Shown here piece after piece: positions 35,056 through 43,804 of a stretch of 57,942 nucleotides of DNA. Within the stretch, counting starts at the first letter, position 1; each line of letters opens with the position of its first letter. The notes beneath the pieces were generated by a model. It saw only the letters and a list, made by a program, of their open reading frames with translations. It was not told where the DNA came from and ran no database searches. Source of the stretch: Bacilli bacterium (GTDB lineage: Bacteria > Bacillota_I > Bacilli_A > ML615J-28 > CAG-313); the NCBI GenBank assembly GCA_017937305.1, contig JAGBDV010000021.1, positions 1-57,942 on the forward strand. The letters run 5' to 3'. A program made the translations under genes and the position numbers.

Positions 35056-35628
35056 ATGCAGAATATTCCACAAATTTATGACATTGCAAAAACTTTATAT
35101 AATAAACTTATTAATTATACTAATAAAATGTATGATTTTATTGGAGAGGAATATAAAGTATCTAAACACGATTTAATATACGAATTAGATCATTTTATTC
35201 AGGCGATTTTATTTAGAGTTGCTCTTGCAGATAATAGATTACTTGATATTGAACTTAGTTTCATTAAAGATATTGTCGAGATAGATGATATGTTTAAGGA
35301 TGAAAATATTCATAATTTAAATATGTTAACAAAAGAACAAAAAGATTTCTATACTAATAAATGTAATGAAGTATTAAGTGTTGTACCTGAATTTGTAAAA
35401 TTATCAGTCTTATGTGATAAAAAGACTGATGAATTAATGATGGTTATTAGTCCAACATATTGTCAAAAGATTTTTGATTACTTAAAACGTGTAGCGAATT
35501 ATTTGAAGTTTATTGATGGTAATGTATTAGAATCAGAAGATAAGACAGCTAAACTTGTGTTATCTAGTGTTGTAGCTTATTATAAAAAGAAATACGTAAA
35601 ATATGCGCCAAGTAGAAAGAAAGATTAA
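35056..35628 (+). CDS. orphan helical protein, possibly TerB-like
   Basis: I do not recognise the family with confidence. The 190 residues look all-helical, soluble and without signal peptide. Two similar acidic segments, ALADNRLLDIELSFIKDIV (~55-73) and FIDGNVLESEDKTAKLVLS (~155-173), resemble the paired ADG-x-x-x-x-x-E metal motifs of TerB-like domains; that is a weak similarity. The tail is basic (KKKYVKYAPSRKKD). AAAGGAG precedes ATG 35056. It is followed by the GNAT gene after 14 bases and probably cotranscribed with it. Confidence 0.65.
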   Translation: MQNIPQIYDIAKTLYNKLINYTNKMYDFIGEEYKVSKHDLIYELDHFIQAILFRVALADNRLLDIELSFIKDIVEIDDMFKDENIHNLNMLTKEQKDFYTNKCNEVLSVVPEFVKLSVLCDKKTDELMMVISPTYCQKIFDYLKRVANYLKFIDGNVLESEDKTAKLVLSSVVAYYKKKYVKYAPSRKKD

Positions 35629-35642
35629 AGGAGGGAAAAAAG

Positions 35643-36629
35643 ATGGCTAATATTATTAAATTTGAAGAAAAGTATAGTGAACAAGTGTATGACTTATTTA
35701 TGAATGTAAGAGATGAAGAAGATTTCTTTAAAGAATTTACATATGAAGAATTCTGCGGACATCTATTTAGAAGTCGTGCATTTAATGCAGAAGGAACATT
35801 TATTGCATTAGAAGGAGAAGAAGTTGTTGGTTTTGCAAGTTCTACGGTTAGACCAAGTGATGATGGAAACGAAAAGGCTTCTTGCTATCTTCATACATTT
35901 TTTGTTAAAAAAGAATTTAGACGTCAAGGAATTGGTAGTCTTTTACTTGAAAAAGTTGAAAATTATGCAAAATTAATGGGTAGAAGTAGTGTTAGATTTG
36001 TTTTTGTAGGTGGAGTAAACTGGCCTTGGTATATTCCTAATACTGATCATCATATGCACCCTGGTATGCCTTGTGTTAGAATTAATAGTGATTTTTATAT
36101 TTTCTTATATCATCATGGTTATTATGTTAATAGTATTCATGAAGGGTTCCATTTGCCTCTTGCACAATACGAAATGCCTGAAAAAGTACAAGCACAAATG
36201 GCTGAAAATGCTAAGCGTGGTTTAACTGTTGAAATTTATGATCCAGCTAAACATTATGGAATTGATGAATTCTGTGAAGTAATTAATAATCCTGGTTTTG
36301 CTGCATCAATTAAAAATAACTTAAAACGTGAAAAACCATATCCATTCTTAGTTGCGTCTAATAATGGTAAAGTAGTTGGTTGGACTGGTGCTATGTATGT
36401 TGAACCTACTGGACGTGGCCATCTAGATGGTATCGTTGTTGATCCTAATGAAAGAAAAGCTGGTCTTGGTAAAGGGTTATTCTGTAATCTTTGCAAAAAT
36501 TTAAAAGAAATGGGTGCAAGTTACATGACATTCTTTACAGGTCTTGATAATCCTGCTAGATACATTTATTTAGGTGCTGGATTCCAAGTTGCACAAAGCT
36601 TTGCTGACATGAAAAAAGATTTAAAATAA
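35643..36629 (+). CDS. tandem-domain GNAT acetyltransferase
   Basis: Two GNAT domains in one chain. The first (~1-150) has the acetyl-CoA motif RRQGIGSLLLEKVENYAK; the second (~190-328) has ERKAGLGKGLFCNLCKNLKEMG. Between them a conserved-looking linker carries WPWYIPNTDHHMHPG, rich in aromatic residues and histidine. It is 328 residues. The substrate is unknown; double-GNAT proteins include mycothiol synthase and antibiotic or amine acetyltransferases, and nothing here decides. AAAGGAGGG gives a very strong ribosome site before ATG 35643. Confidence 0.85.
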   Translation: MANIIKFEEKYSEQVYDLFMNVRDEEDFFKEFTYEEFCGHLFRSRAFNAEGTFIALEGEEVVGFASSTVRPSDDGNEKASCYLHTFFVKKEFRRQGIGSLLLEKVENYAKLMGRSSVRFVFVGGVNWPWYIPNTDHHMHPGMPCVRINSDFYIFLYHHGYYVNSIHEGFHLPLAQYEMPEKVQAQMAENAKRGLTVEIYDPAKHYGIDEFCEVINNPGFAASIKNNLKREKPYPFLVASNNGKVVGWTGAMYVEPTGRGHLDGIVVDPNERKAGLGKGLFCNLCKNLKEMGASYMTFFTGLDNPARYIYLGAGFQVAQSFADMKKDLK

Positions 36630-36649
36630 TATTTATTTTTAGAATTTTT

Positions 36650-36686
36650 AAAGATCTAAATTTATTACTAAATTTAGGTCTTTTTC
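36650..36686 (+). terminator. intrinsic terminator of the GNAT gene
   Basis: AAAGATCTAAATTT (36650-36663) pairs with AAATTTAGGTCTTT (36670-36683) with one U-G pair and a 6-nt loop, followed by more T. Confidence 0.85.
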
Positions 36687-36709
36687 TATTTAAAAAAAGA
36701 ACATTATAT

Positions 36710-36738
36710 TTGACTTTATTTGCAAAATAGTGTAAAAT
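36710..36738 (+). promoter_or_regulatory. promoter for rplK-rplA
   Basis: -35 TTGACT at 36710-36715, 17-nt spacer, -10 TAAAAT at 36733-36738. It leaves a leader of about 100 bases before rplK. Confidence 0.8.
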
Positions 36739-36787
36739 ATATTCGCGTGCTTTGACGCAATATATACTATGAATTAATTTTTATATG

Positions 36788-36820
36788 TGTGGGAGAACAT
36801 CATAGTGTTCATAAACCACA
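36788..36820 (+). promoter_or_regulatory. L1-type leader motif before rplK
   Basis: TGTGG (36788-36792) pairs with CCACA (36816-36820); inside, GAACA (36795-36799) pairs with TGTTC (36806-36810). The asymmetric internal loop begins GGGAG after the first strand. The same outer stem and GGGAG recur before rplA. Such stem-loop-stem elements mimic the L1 site of 23S rRNA and allow L1 to repress its operon. Confidence 0.55.
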
Positions 36821-36849
36821 TCACGGACAATTAAAAGGAGGTGTGTCGC

Positions 36850-37281
36850 GTGGCTAAAGTTAAACAAATTAAAAAAGTTGTTAAACTTCAAATCGCTGCA
36901 GGAAAAGCCAATCCGGCTCCACCAGTTGGTCCAGCTCTTGGGCAAGCAGGTGTAAACATCCAACAATTCTGTAGTCAATTCAATGATAAGACTGCAAGCA
37001 TGGCAGGTTATGTAGTACCTGTTGAAATCTATGTTTATGATGACAGAAGTTTCACATTTATTACTAAAACTCCACCTGCATCAGACCTTTTAAAGAAGGC
37101 TGCTAATGTTCAAAAAGGTTCTTCAAATTCTAAGAAGACTAAAGTTGCTACTATTTCTAAAGCAAAACTTTTAGAAATTGCACAAACTAAGCTACCTGAT
37201 TTAAATGCATATGATGTAGAAAGTGCTGCTAGAATCATCGAAGGTACTGCAAGACAAATGGGAATCGTTGTAGAAGACTAA
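36850..37281 (+). CDS. rplK: 50S ribosomal protein L11
   Basis: Protein of the GTPase-associated centre. It starts [36 protein letters not shown] and keeps the conserved [13 protein letters not shown] and C-terminal [15 protein letters not shown]. The start is GTG 36850, eight bases after AGGAGG; the GTG at 36841 overlaps that site and adds three residues not found in L11. This gives 143 residues. It shares its unit with rplA. Confidence 0.96.
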   Translation: MAKVKQIKKVVKLQIAAGKANPAPPVGPALGQAGVNIQQFCSQFNDKTASMAGYVVPVEIYVYDDRSFTFITKTPPASDLLKKAANVQKGSSNSKKTKVATISKAKLLEIAQTKLPDLNAYDVESAARIIEGTARQMGIVVED

Positions 37282-37321
37282 TTCTTTTATAATCAATTTC
37301 TGTACAAGATCGATTTGAGTT

Positions 37322-37340
37322 AAGAAGAATTATTCTTCTT
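37322..37340 (+). repeat. perfect inverted repeat between rplK and rplA
   Basis: AAGAAGAA-TTA-TTCTTCTT. It can fold as an 8-pair hairpin but lacks a following T-run, so it is not a standard terminator. It may help mRNA processing between the two cistrons. Confidence 0.6.
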
Positions 37341-37355
37341 GTAAAAATCTCTTGT

Positions 37356-37383
37356 TGTGGGAGGAGACTCCGTTAAAACCACA
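37356..37383 (+). promoter_or_regulatory. L1-type leader motif before rplA
   Basis: TGTGG (37356-37360) pairs with CCACA (37379-37383), enclosing GAG-GAGA-CTC, a short hairpin with a GNRA-type loop. It repeats the TGTGGGAG...ACCACAT pattern found before rplK and lies just upstream of the rplA AAGGAGG. Confidence 0.55.
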
Positions 37384-37401
37384 TTAAGGAGGAAAGAAAA
37401 C

Positions 37402-38094
37402 ATGGCTAAAAGAGGTAAGAAATACCTAGAAGCAGCTAAATTAGTAGATAGTACTAAAAAGTATTCTCTTGATGAAGCTGTAGAACTAGTAAAAAAGACT
37501 AGCATTGTAAAATTTGATGCAACTGTTGAAGCTGCATTCAAATTAAATATTGACCCTCGTAAGGCAGAACAAAACTTACGTGGTGCTGTATCACTACCTC
37601 ACGGAACAGGTAAAACTGTTAGAGTGCTAGTAATCGCTCGTGGTGCTAAAGCAAAAGAAGCTTTAGATGCTGGTGCAGATTATGCAGGTGATGCAGAATA
37701 CCTTGAAAAAATCAAAATGGGTTGGTTCGAATTTGATATGATCATCGCAACTCCAGATATGATGGGTGAACTTGGTAAACTTGGACGTGTATTAGGTCCT
37801 AAAGGTTTAATGCCAAACCCTAAAACTGGTACTGTTACAATGAACATCGAACAAACTGTTAAAGAATTCAAGGCTGGTAAAGTTGAATACCGTACTGATA
37901 AAGTTGGTAATATCCAAGTTCCAGTTGGTAAAGTTTCATTCAGTGATGAAGCTTTAAAAGAAAATATTCAAGCTATTTATCGTCAATTATTACGTATTAA
38001 ACCTTCAACTGTTAAAGGTGTTTACGTATTAAGTGCTAATGTTACTTCAACTATGGGTCCTGGCGTAAAAGTTGACTCAAGTACAATTGCGTAA
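37402..38094 (+). CDS. rplA: 50S ribosomal protein L1
   Basis: L1-stalk protein that also represses its own mRNA in many bacteria. Conserved [13 protein letters not shown] start, [33 protein letters not shown] and [20 protein letters not shown] end. It is 230 residues from ATG 37402, seven bases after AAGGAGGAAAG. In-frame GTG 37357 lies within the leader motif and is not used. Confidence 0.96.
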   Translation: MAKRGKKYLEAAKLVDSTKKYSLDEAVELVKKTSIVKFDATVEAAFKLNIDPRKAEQNLRGAVSLPHGTGKTVRVLVIARGAKAKEALDAGADYAGDAEYLEKIKMGWFEFDMIIATPDMMGELGKLGRVLGPKGLMPNPKTGTVTMNIEQTVKEFKAGKVEYRTDKVGNIQVPVGKVSFSDEALKENIQAIYRQLLRIKPSTVKGVYVLSANVTSTMGPGVKVDSSTIA

Positions 38095-38131
38095 CATTAT
38101 TTAAAAATTAATTAAAGTAAAAATTCATAAG

Positions 38132-38137
38132 TATAAT
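38132..38137 (+). promoter_or_regulatory. likely -10 box for rplJ-rplL
   Basis: TATAAT at 38132-38137 with no strong -35; a TTAATT lies 18 bases upstream. It is placed correctly to start the L10 leader. Confidence 0.4.
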
Positions 38138-38142
38138 ATAAA

Positions 38143-38270
38143 GTCTCTGCCGTAGACAGTAGGAGTGATTGAAAATAAGACAGTTTCTATCACTTAAAAA
38201 GTACATCCTACCGAGGATAAAAATGTTTCCTATAGGGCAAATGCTTTTAGGAAGAAATTTTCAGGAGGTG
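38143..38270 (+). promoter_or_regulatory. L10-type ribosomal protein leader
   Basis: The rplJ leader contains CTGCCGTAGACAG, a hairpin AGTGAT/ATCACT (38164-38169 with 38189-38194), and CATCCTACCGAGGAT, whose TCCTAC can pair back with GTAGGA at 38159. This is the arrangement of the L10(L12)4-binding leader. Downstream, TTCCTA (38227-38232) and TAGGAA (38248-38253) followed by AAATTTT could form an attenuator hairpin. Confidence 0.8.
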
Positions 38271-38276
38271 AAAACA

Positions 38277-38762
38277 ATGAATGAAGCGACTATCGCTAAG
38301 AAACAAGAAGAGGTTCTAGCTGTTGTTAATAAAATCAATGGCGCTAGTTCCACATTATTCGTTGATTACCTAGGATTAACTGTAGCAGAAGTTTCAGAAC
38401 TTCGTGTTAAGTTACATGCTGAAAACTGTGAAATGAAAGTTACTAAAAATAACATTTTAAGACGTGCGGTTCAAGAAATTGGATGCACAGGTGTTGAAGA
38501 ACACTTAGTTGGTCCATGTGCTTACGTTACTGCACCTGATGAAGTTACAGCTGCTAAACTTGTTTATGAATTTGCTAAAGATCATGACAAAATAAGCGTT
38601 AAAGCTGGTATCGTTAACGGTGCTTATATGACAGAAGCTCAAATGGCTGCTCTTGCAAAACTACCAAACAAACTTGGTATGGTTTCAATGTTATTATCAG
38701 TACTACAAGCTCCAATCCGTGGACTTGCAGTTGCTCTTAATGCAGTTTCAGAACAAAAGTAA
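38277..38762 (+). CDS. rplJ: 50S ribosomal protein L10
   Basis: Base of the L10-L12 stalk. It has the family features VNKINGASSTLFVDYLGLTVAEVSELR and TKNNILRRAVQE, and a C-terminal helix for L12 binding. The start is ATG 38277 after AGGAGG, giving 161 residues; earlier in-frame codons fall inside the structured leader. It is followed by rplL after 41 bases. Confidence 0.96.
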   Translation: MNEATIAKKQEEVLAVVNKINGASSTLFVDYLGLTVAEVSELRVKLHAENCEMKVTKNNILRRAVQEIGCTGVEEHLVGPCAYVTAPDEVTAAKLVYEFAKDHDKISVKAGIVNGAYMTEAQMAALAKLPNKLGMVSMLLSVLQAPIRGLAVALNAVSEQK

Positions 38763-38803
38763 ATCATTAATTTTTAAAATTTAATTTTAGGAGGAAAAAC
38801 GAA

Positions 38804-39175
38804 ATGGCAAAATTTAGTATTGAAGAATTTATCAGTGCTGTTAAAGAAATGAGCGTATTAGAATTAAACGAATTAGTAAAGGCTATCGAAGAAGAATTTG
38901 GTGTAAGTGCTGCTGCTCCAGTTGCTGTTGCAGGTGCTGCTGCTGCTGCTGAAGAACAAGGACCAAGCGAAGTAGATGTAATCTTAAAAGCTGCTGGTGC
39001 TAACAAATTAGCAGTTATCAAATTAGTTCGTGAAATTACTGGTTTAGGCTTAAAAGAAGCTAAAGACTTAGTAGACAACGCTCCAAAAGCTGTTAAAGAA
39101 AAGATTGATCCAGAAGAAGCTAAAGCTATCGCTGACAAATTAACAGAAGCTGGCGCTGAAGTAGAAGTTAAATAA
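38804..39175 (+). CDS. rplL: 50S ribosomal protein L7/L12
   Basis: Flexible stalk protein that recruits translation GTPases. N-terminal dimer domain ([20 protein letters not shown]), an Ala-rich hinge at ~42-58, and the C-terminal domain [20 protein letters not shown], then [16 protein letters not shown]. It is 123 residues. AGGAGG lies upstream of ATG 38804 and a strong terminator follows. Confidence 0.97.
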   Translation: MAKFSIEEFISAVKEMSVLELNELVKAIEEEFGVSAAAPVAVAGAAAAAEEQGPSEVDVILKAAGANKLAVIKLVREITGLGLKEAKDLVDNAPKAVKEKIDPEEAKAIADKLTEAGAEVEVK

Positions 39176-39219
39176 TTAACCAAGTTAAATTATTAACTTT
39201 ACAAAATACAAACTAAATA

Positions 39220-39250
39220 AAATCTCTACAAATTTTTGTAGAGATTTTTT
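39220..39250 (+). terminator. intrinsic terminator of rplJ-rplL
   Basis: AAATCTCTACAAA (39220-39232) pairs with TTTGTAGAGATTT (39235-39247); with a realistic loop, an 11-pair stem remains. A T-run follows. Confidence 0.9.
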
Positions 39251-39261
39251 ATTTATATTAA

Positions 39262-39290
39262 TTTACAAAAAATGTATTTTATGGTAAAAT
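39262..39290 (+). promoter_or_regulatory. promoter for the RsmC-like methyltransferase
   Basis: -35 TTTACA at 39262-39267, 17-nt spacer, -10 TAAAAT at 39285-39290. Confidence 0.7.
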
Positions 39291-39324
39291 ATTAGTATAT
39301 AAAAAGTATAAAAAAGAGGAAAAA

Positions 39325-39918
39325 ATGGCTAATCAATATTTTGAAAACAATACTAATTTACAAAGTGAAATAAGAAAAATATCATATTTTTTTAAAGGGA
39401 ATGAACTTACATTTTTTGCGGATAATGGAGTGTTTTCTAAAGGTGGGATTGACTTTGGAAGTAATCTACTTTTAAAAACAGTAGACATATCTTGTTCTAA
39501 AACATTGTTAGATGTTGGTTGTGGATATGGTACAATTGGGGTTACTCTTGCAAAAATAAATCCTTTAGTTTCTGTTACGATGGTTGATGTTAATTTGCGT
39601 GCTATTGGTCTTTGCGAACTTGCAATAAAAGAAAATAATGTTTCAAATGCGAAAGTATTTGAAAGTAATATTTATGAAAATGTAAATGGATTATTTGATA
39701 CTATTGTATCTAATCCTCCGATTAGGGCAGGTAAAAGTGTTGTCCATGGAATTATTTTAGGTGCATATGATCATCTAAATGAAGGTGGGAGTATGTGGTG
39801 CGTTATTCAGAAAAAACAAGGTGCAGATTCAGCGAAAAAGGCTTTAAAATTATTGTATAAAACTGTTGAAGTTGTTGAAAAAGATAAAGGATATGAAATA
39901 ATAAAAGCTACTAAATAA
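39325..39918 (+). CDS. class I SAM methyltransferase, RsmC/YbxB-like
   Basis: Likely N2-methylates a guanine in 16S rRNA, by likeness to RsmC. Motif I is LLDVGCGYGTIGVTLAK, motif II MVDVN, and the N2-guanine catalytic motif is SNPPIRAG. It is 197 residues, single-domain, like B. subtilis YbxB, which occupies the same place between rplL and rpoB. AGAGG precedes ATG 39325. It has its own promoter and terminator. Confidence 0.9.
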   Translation: MANQYFENNTNLQSEIRKISYFFKGNELTFFADNGVFSKGGIDFGSNLLLKTVDISCSKTLLDVGCGYGTIGVTLAKINPLVSVTMVDVNLRAIGLCELAIKENNVSNAKVFESNIYENVNGLFDTIVSNPPIRAGKSVVHGIILGAYDHLNEGGSMWCVIQKKQGADSAKKALKLLYKTVEVVEKDKGYEIIKATK

Positions 39919-39949
39919 GAGAAAAAACATGTGTTTTTCTCTTATTTTT
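39917..39949 (+). terminator. intrinsic terminator after the methyltransferase
   Basis: AAGAGAAAAA (39917-39926) pairs with TTTTTCTCTT (39934-39943), then ATTTTTG. Confidence 0.8.
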
Positions 39950-40001
39950 GTTTTTTAGATAAAAATTTCCCACAAAAATTACTAAAATAAGTATATTTTA
40001 C

Positions 40002-40030
40002 TTGACAAAAATAAAGTTATTTGGTAGAAT
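40002..40030 (+). promoter_or_regulatory. promoter for rpoBC
   Basis: -35 TTGACA at 40002-40007, 17-nt spacer, -10 TAGAAT at 40025-40030. Confidence 0.82.
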
Positions 40031-40043
40031 AAGTAAGATATGA

Positions 40044-40086
40044 TACAATGAGGTATTATGCTTTAAAAATGCAATACCCCTTTGTA
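40044..40086 (+). promoter_or_regulatory. hairpin filling the rpoB leader
   Basis: TACAA (40044-40048) pairs with TTGTA (40082-40086), and GGTATT (40052-40057) with AATACC (40073-40078), with an inner GC/GC pair. The stem starts a few bases after the expected transcription start. No T-run follows, so it is not a simple terminator. Confidence 0.55.
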
Positions 40087-40115
40087 CTTAGAATTTGAAA
40101 AAGAGGTGGAGAATT

Positions 40116-43100
40116 TTGAGTTACAAAAATGTTCAGTATGGTAGAAAAAATGTTAGAAGAAACTATGCACGAGTTCAAACTAATGTTGAATTACCAAATT
40201 TAATTGAAGTTCAAACTGAATCCTTTAAATGGTTATTAGGAGAAGGTCTTGCAACATTATTTAGAGAACTATCGCCAATTAAGGATCATGGTGATGGTGA
40301 AAAATTTGAGCTAAGCTTTTTAGAACATGAATTTAGTGAACCTAAGTACACTATTCAAGAAGCTAAAATGCACAATGTTAACTATTCACGTCAATTATAT
40401 TGTAAAGTAGCTTTAGAAAATAAAGAAACTGGTGAATTAAAAGAAGATAAAGTGTTTATGGGGGATTTCCCTGTGATGACACCTACAGGTACTTTTATTA
40501 TCCATGGTTCAGAACGTGTAATTGTTACTCAAATTGTTCGTTCTGCTGGTGTATTCTTTTCTAAAGAAGTAGATAAAAAATCAGGTCAAGCATTATTTGC
40601 TGGGCAAATCATTCCAACTCGTGGTATTTGGATTGAATTTGAAATGGGTAGCAAAGATATTTGGTATGCAAAAATTGACCGTACAAAGAAAATTCCGCTA
40701 GTAACATTTATTCGTGCATTAGGTGTTCCTGGTAACTCTGATATGATCGATTTGTTTATCGGTGAAGATTCAGATAAATATCCTGTTCCTCAAAGTTTAT
40801 TAACATACTTCATGAATTCAGCTGGTAAAGATGACACATTTGGTGAAGATGAAGCTATCAAAGTTTTATATGATAATTTAAGACAAGGTGAAAAAACTTC
40901 TCCAGATGCTGCAAGAAAGTTTATTGCGAGCCGTTTATTCGAAGTTCGTCGTTATGATCTAGCAAACGTAGGTCGTTATAAAGTTAATGATAAACTAGAT
41001 GTTGTTAAACGTGCTATTGGAAATAGACTTGCAGAAGATTTAGTTAATACTGAAACTGGTGAAGTAATTTTAGAAGCAGGTACTGAAATTAGCCGTAAAG
41101 CTTTAGTAAAAGTAAATGGTGTTGAACAAGTTATCGATACTGTTGAAATTTTAAGCAATAGTCGTGATCATTTCCGTAAAACATTTGAATATGATTTAAT
41201 GCTTGAAGGTAATAGTGTTACTCTAGAAGTATTAGATGTTATTGTTAAATCTATTGAAGGTGAAGTTAAAGTTAGACTTCTTGGTAATGATCAAAGAGAA
41301 ACTGCATGTCATGTAGTATTATCTGATATCTTCGCTACTATTTCATATTTCTTTAACTTACACGTAGGTGTTGGTAATACTGATGACATTGACCACTTAG
41401 GTAACAGACGTCTTCGTTTAATTGGTGAATTATTACAAAATGAATTCAGAACTGGTTTTATTAAACTAGAAAAGAATATTCGTGATAAGATGAGTACTGC
41501 TGTAGAAGTTAAGAGTGTTTCTCCTCAAAACTTAATTAACAATCGTCCGCTTGTTGCAACTATTCAAGAATTCTTTGGTACAAGCCAATTATCACAATTC
41601 ATGGACCAAATTAATCCGCTTGCAGAACTTACACATAAACGTCGTATTTCTGCCCTTGGTAAAGGTGGTATCTCACGTGATAGAGCTGGTTTCGAAGTAC
41701 GTGACGTACATGCTTCTCACTATGGTCGTATTTGTCCGGTAGAAACACCAGAAGGTCAAAATATCGGGTTAATTAACTCTTTAGCATCATATTCTCGTGC
41801 AAATAAATTTGGATTTATTGAAACTCCTTATTTAGTTGTTAAGAATAATAAAAATGATGAAGATTATAAAGCTGGAAAAGTTCCTGCTAAAGTTTGGATT
41901 ACAGATGAAATTGTTTATCTAAATGCTTATGATGAAGAAAAATTCATTATTGCGCAAGCTAATGTAGGTATGGAAACTGATCCAAAGACTAATGAAATTT
42001 TAATTGTTGATGAAAAAGTTATCGCAAGACGTGGTGGTGAATTCGTTGAACTTACTAAGATGGATATCGATTTAGTTGATGTATCACCTAAACAAGTTGT
42101 TGCAGTAGGTACTGCTTGTATTCCGTTCCTAGAACACGATGATACAACTCGTGCACTAATGGGTGCAAACATGCAACGTCAAGCTATTCCACTACTTAAA
42201 CCTGAAGCACCATTTGTTGGTACAGGTATTGAATATAAAGTTGCACACGATTCAGGTGTTGCATTAATCGCAGATTGCGAAGGTACTGTTGTATCGGTTG
42301 ATGGTTTAAAAATTGTGGTTCAAGATAACTTTGGTGTAAACCATTCATATAATTTATTAAAATATGAACGTTCTAATAACTCAACATGTGCTAACCAACG
42401 TCCAATTGTTGTTCCTGGTGAAAAAGTTAAAGTTGGTGATGTACTTGCTGATGGTCAATCTATGGAACAAGGTGAACTTGCTCTTGGTCGAAATGTTGTA
42501 ATTGCCTTTATGACATGGCATGGTTATAACTTCGAAGATGCTGTTATTATGAGTGAAAGAATGGTTCAAGATGATGTTTATACTTCAATTCACATTGAAG
42601 AATATACTTGTGAAGCACGTGACACTAAACTTGGTAAAGAGGTTATTACACGTGACTTAGAAGGTGAAGCTCATTCATCTGTACAAAATCTAGATGAAAA
42701 TGGTATCGTTATTTTAGGTTCTGAAGTTAAAGAAGGAGATACACTTGTTGGTAAACTTACTCCTAAAGGATTAACAGAACCAAGTCCTGAAGAACGCCTT
42801 TCTCAAGCATTATTTGCTGATAATTCTAAAGAAGTTAGAATTTCTTCATTAAAAGTTCCTCATGGTGGTAGCGGTATTGTAAATAAAATTGAACGTTTCA
42901 ATCGTAAGTCTGGTGCAGAATTACCACCAGGAGTAAACGAAGTTGTTCGTGTTTATATTGTTCAAAAACGTAAGATTTCTGAAGGTGACAAGATGTCAGG
43001 TCGTCATGGTAACAAAGGGGTTATCTCTAATATTGTTCCAATCGAAGATATGCCATTTATGTCAGATGGTACTCCAGTAGATATTATGCTTAATCCACAA

Positions 43101-43787
43101 GGGGTTCCTTCACGTATGAACATTGGGCAAGTTCTTGAAATCCACCTTGGTATGGCTGCTAAAAAATTAGGTGTTAAAGTAGCAAGCCCAGTATTTGATG
43201 GGGTTACTCAAAAAGACTTAATTGAAATTATGAATGAAGCTCGTGAAAAAGATATTCAAGATGGTATTTTAGATTCACGTAATAAACGTGCTATCATTGA
43301 TGAAAATGGTAAAACTTACCTATACGATGGTAGAACTGGTCGTCAATTTGACCATAAGATTTCTGTTGGTGTAATGTACATGATTAAACTTGCACACATG
43401 GTTGATGATAAACTACATGCACGTAGTGAAGGTCCTTATACACTTGTAACTCAACAACCTATGGGTGGTAAGGCTCAAAACGGTGGTCAAAGATTTGGTG
43501 AAATGGAAGTTTGGGCTCTAGAAGCATATGGTGCAGCTCATACATTACAAGAAATGATGACTATTAAGTCAGATGATATTATTGGTCGTAATAAAGTTTA
43601 TAAAGCAATTGTTGATGGAGAACCTATCCCTGAAGCAGGTGTTCCTGAAGCATTCCGTGCAATGGTTAAGGAACTTCAAGGTCTTGGTTTAAGTGTTAAA
43701 TTAATTGACCAAGATGGTAAAGATGTTGTTAATGAAAGCTTAGTTGACCAATTTACAGAGGCACAAGCTAGTAAGCGTGGCCTATAG
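40116..43787 (+). CDS. rpoB: DNA-directed RNA polymerase subunit beta
   Basis: Core polymerase subunit. The rifampicin-binding region GTSQLSQFMDQINPLAEL, HKRRISALG and RICPVETPEGQNIGL is of the sensitive type (Gln, Asp, His and Ser at the usual positions). The catalytic-centre segment RHGNKGVIS and the C-terminal GGKAQNGGQRFGEMEVWAL are intact. The start is TTG 40116 (MSYKNVQYGRK...RRNYARVQ), preceded by AGGTGGAG; an in-frame TTG at 40095 overlaps that region. This gives 1223 residues. It is followed by rpoC after 17 bases. Confidence 0.96.
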   Translation: MSYKNVQYGRKNVRRNYARVQTNVELPNLIEVQTESFKWLLGEGLATLFRELSPIKDHGDGEKFELSFLEHEFSEPKYTIQEAKMHNVNYSRQLYCKVALENKETGELKEDKVFMGDFPVMTPTGTFIIHGSERVIVTQIVRSAGVFFSKEVDKKSGQALFAGQIIPTRGIWIEFEMGSKDIWYAKIDRTKKIPLVTFIRALGVPGNSDMIDLFIGEDSDKYPVPQSLLTYFMNSAGKDDTFGEDEAIKVLYDNLRQGEKTSPDAARKFIASRLFEVRRYDLANVGRYKVNDKLDVVKRAIGNRLAEDLVNTETGEVILEAGTEISRKALVKVNGVEQVIDTVEILSNSRDHFRKTFEYDLMLEGNSVTLEVLDVIVKSIEGEVKVRLLGNDQRETACHVVLSDIFATISYFFNLHVGVGNTDDIDHLGNRRLRLIGELLQNEFRTGFIKLEKNIRDKMSTAVEVKSVSPQNLINNRPLVATIQEFFGTSQLSQFMDQINPLAELTHKRRISALGKGGISRDRAGFEVRDVHASHYGRICPVETPEGQNIGLINSLASYSRANKFGFIETPYLVVKNNKNDEDYKAGKVPAKVWITDEIVYLNAYDEEKFIIAQANVGMETDPKTNEILIVDEKVIARRGGEFVELTKMDIDLVDVSPKQVVAVGTACIPFLEHDDTTRALMGANMQRQAIPLLKPEAPFVGTGIEYKVAHDSGVALIADCEGTVVSVDGLKIVVQDNFGVNHSYNLLKYERSNNSTCANQRPIVVPGEKVKVGDVLADGQSMEQGELALGRNVVIAFMTWHGYNFEDAVIMSERMVQDDVYTSIHIEEYTCEARDTKLGKEVITRDLEGEAHSSVQNLDENGIVILGSEVKEGDTLVGKLTPKGLTEPSPEERLSQALFADNSKEVRISSLKVPHGGSGIVNKIERFNRKSGAELPPGVNEVVRVYIVQKRKISEGDKMSGRHGNKGVISNIVPIEDMPFMSDGTPVDIMLNPQGVPSRMNIGQVLEIHLGMAAKKLGVKVASPVFDGVTQKDLIEIMNEAREKDIQDGILDSRNKRAIIDENGKTYLYDGRTGRQFDHKISVGVMYMIKLAHMVDDKLHARSEGPYTLVTQQPMGGKAQNGGQRFGEMEVWALEAYGAAHTLQEMMTIKSDDIIGRNKVYKAIVDGEPIPEAGVPEAFRAMVKELQGLGLSVKLIDQDGKDVVNESLVDQFTEAQASKRGL

Positions 43788-43804
43788 AATAGGAGGAATT
43801 CCTT

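Noticed and set aside
38767..39183. Reverse-strand open frame of 138 codons across rplL
   Set aside because: It is the mirror of the Ala-rich rplL coding sequence; Ala codons on one strand give long Ser/Ala frames on the other.
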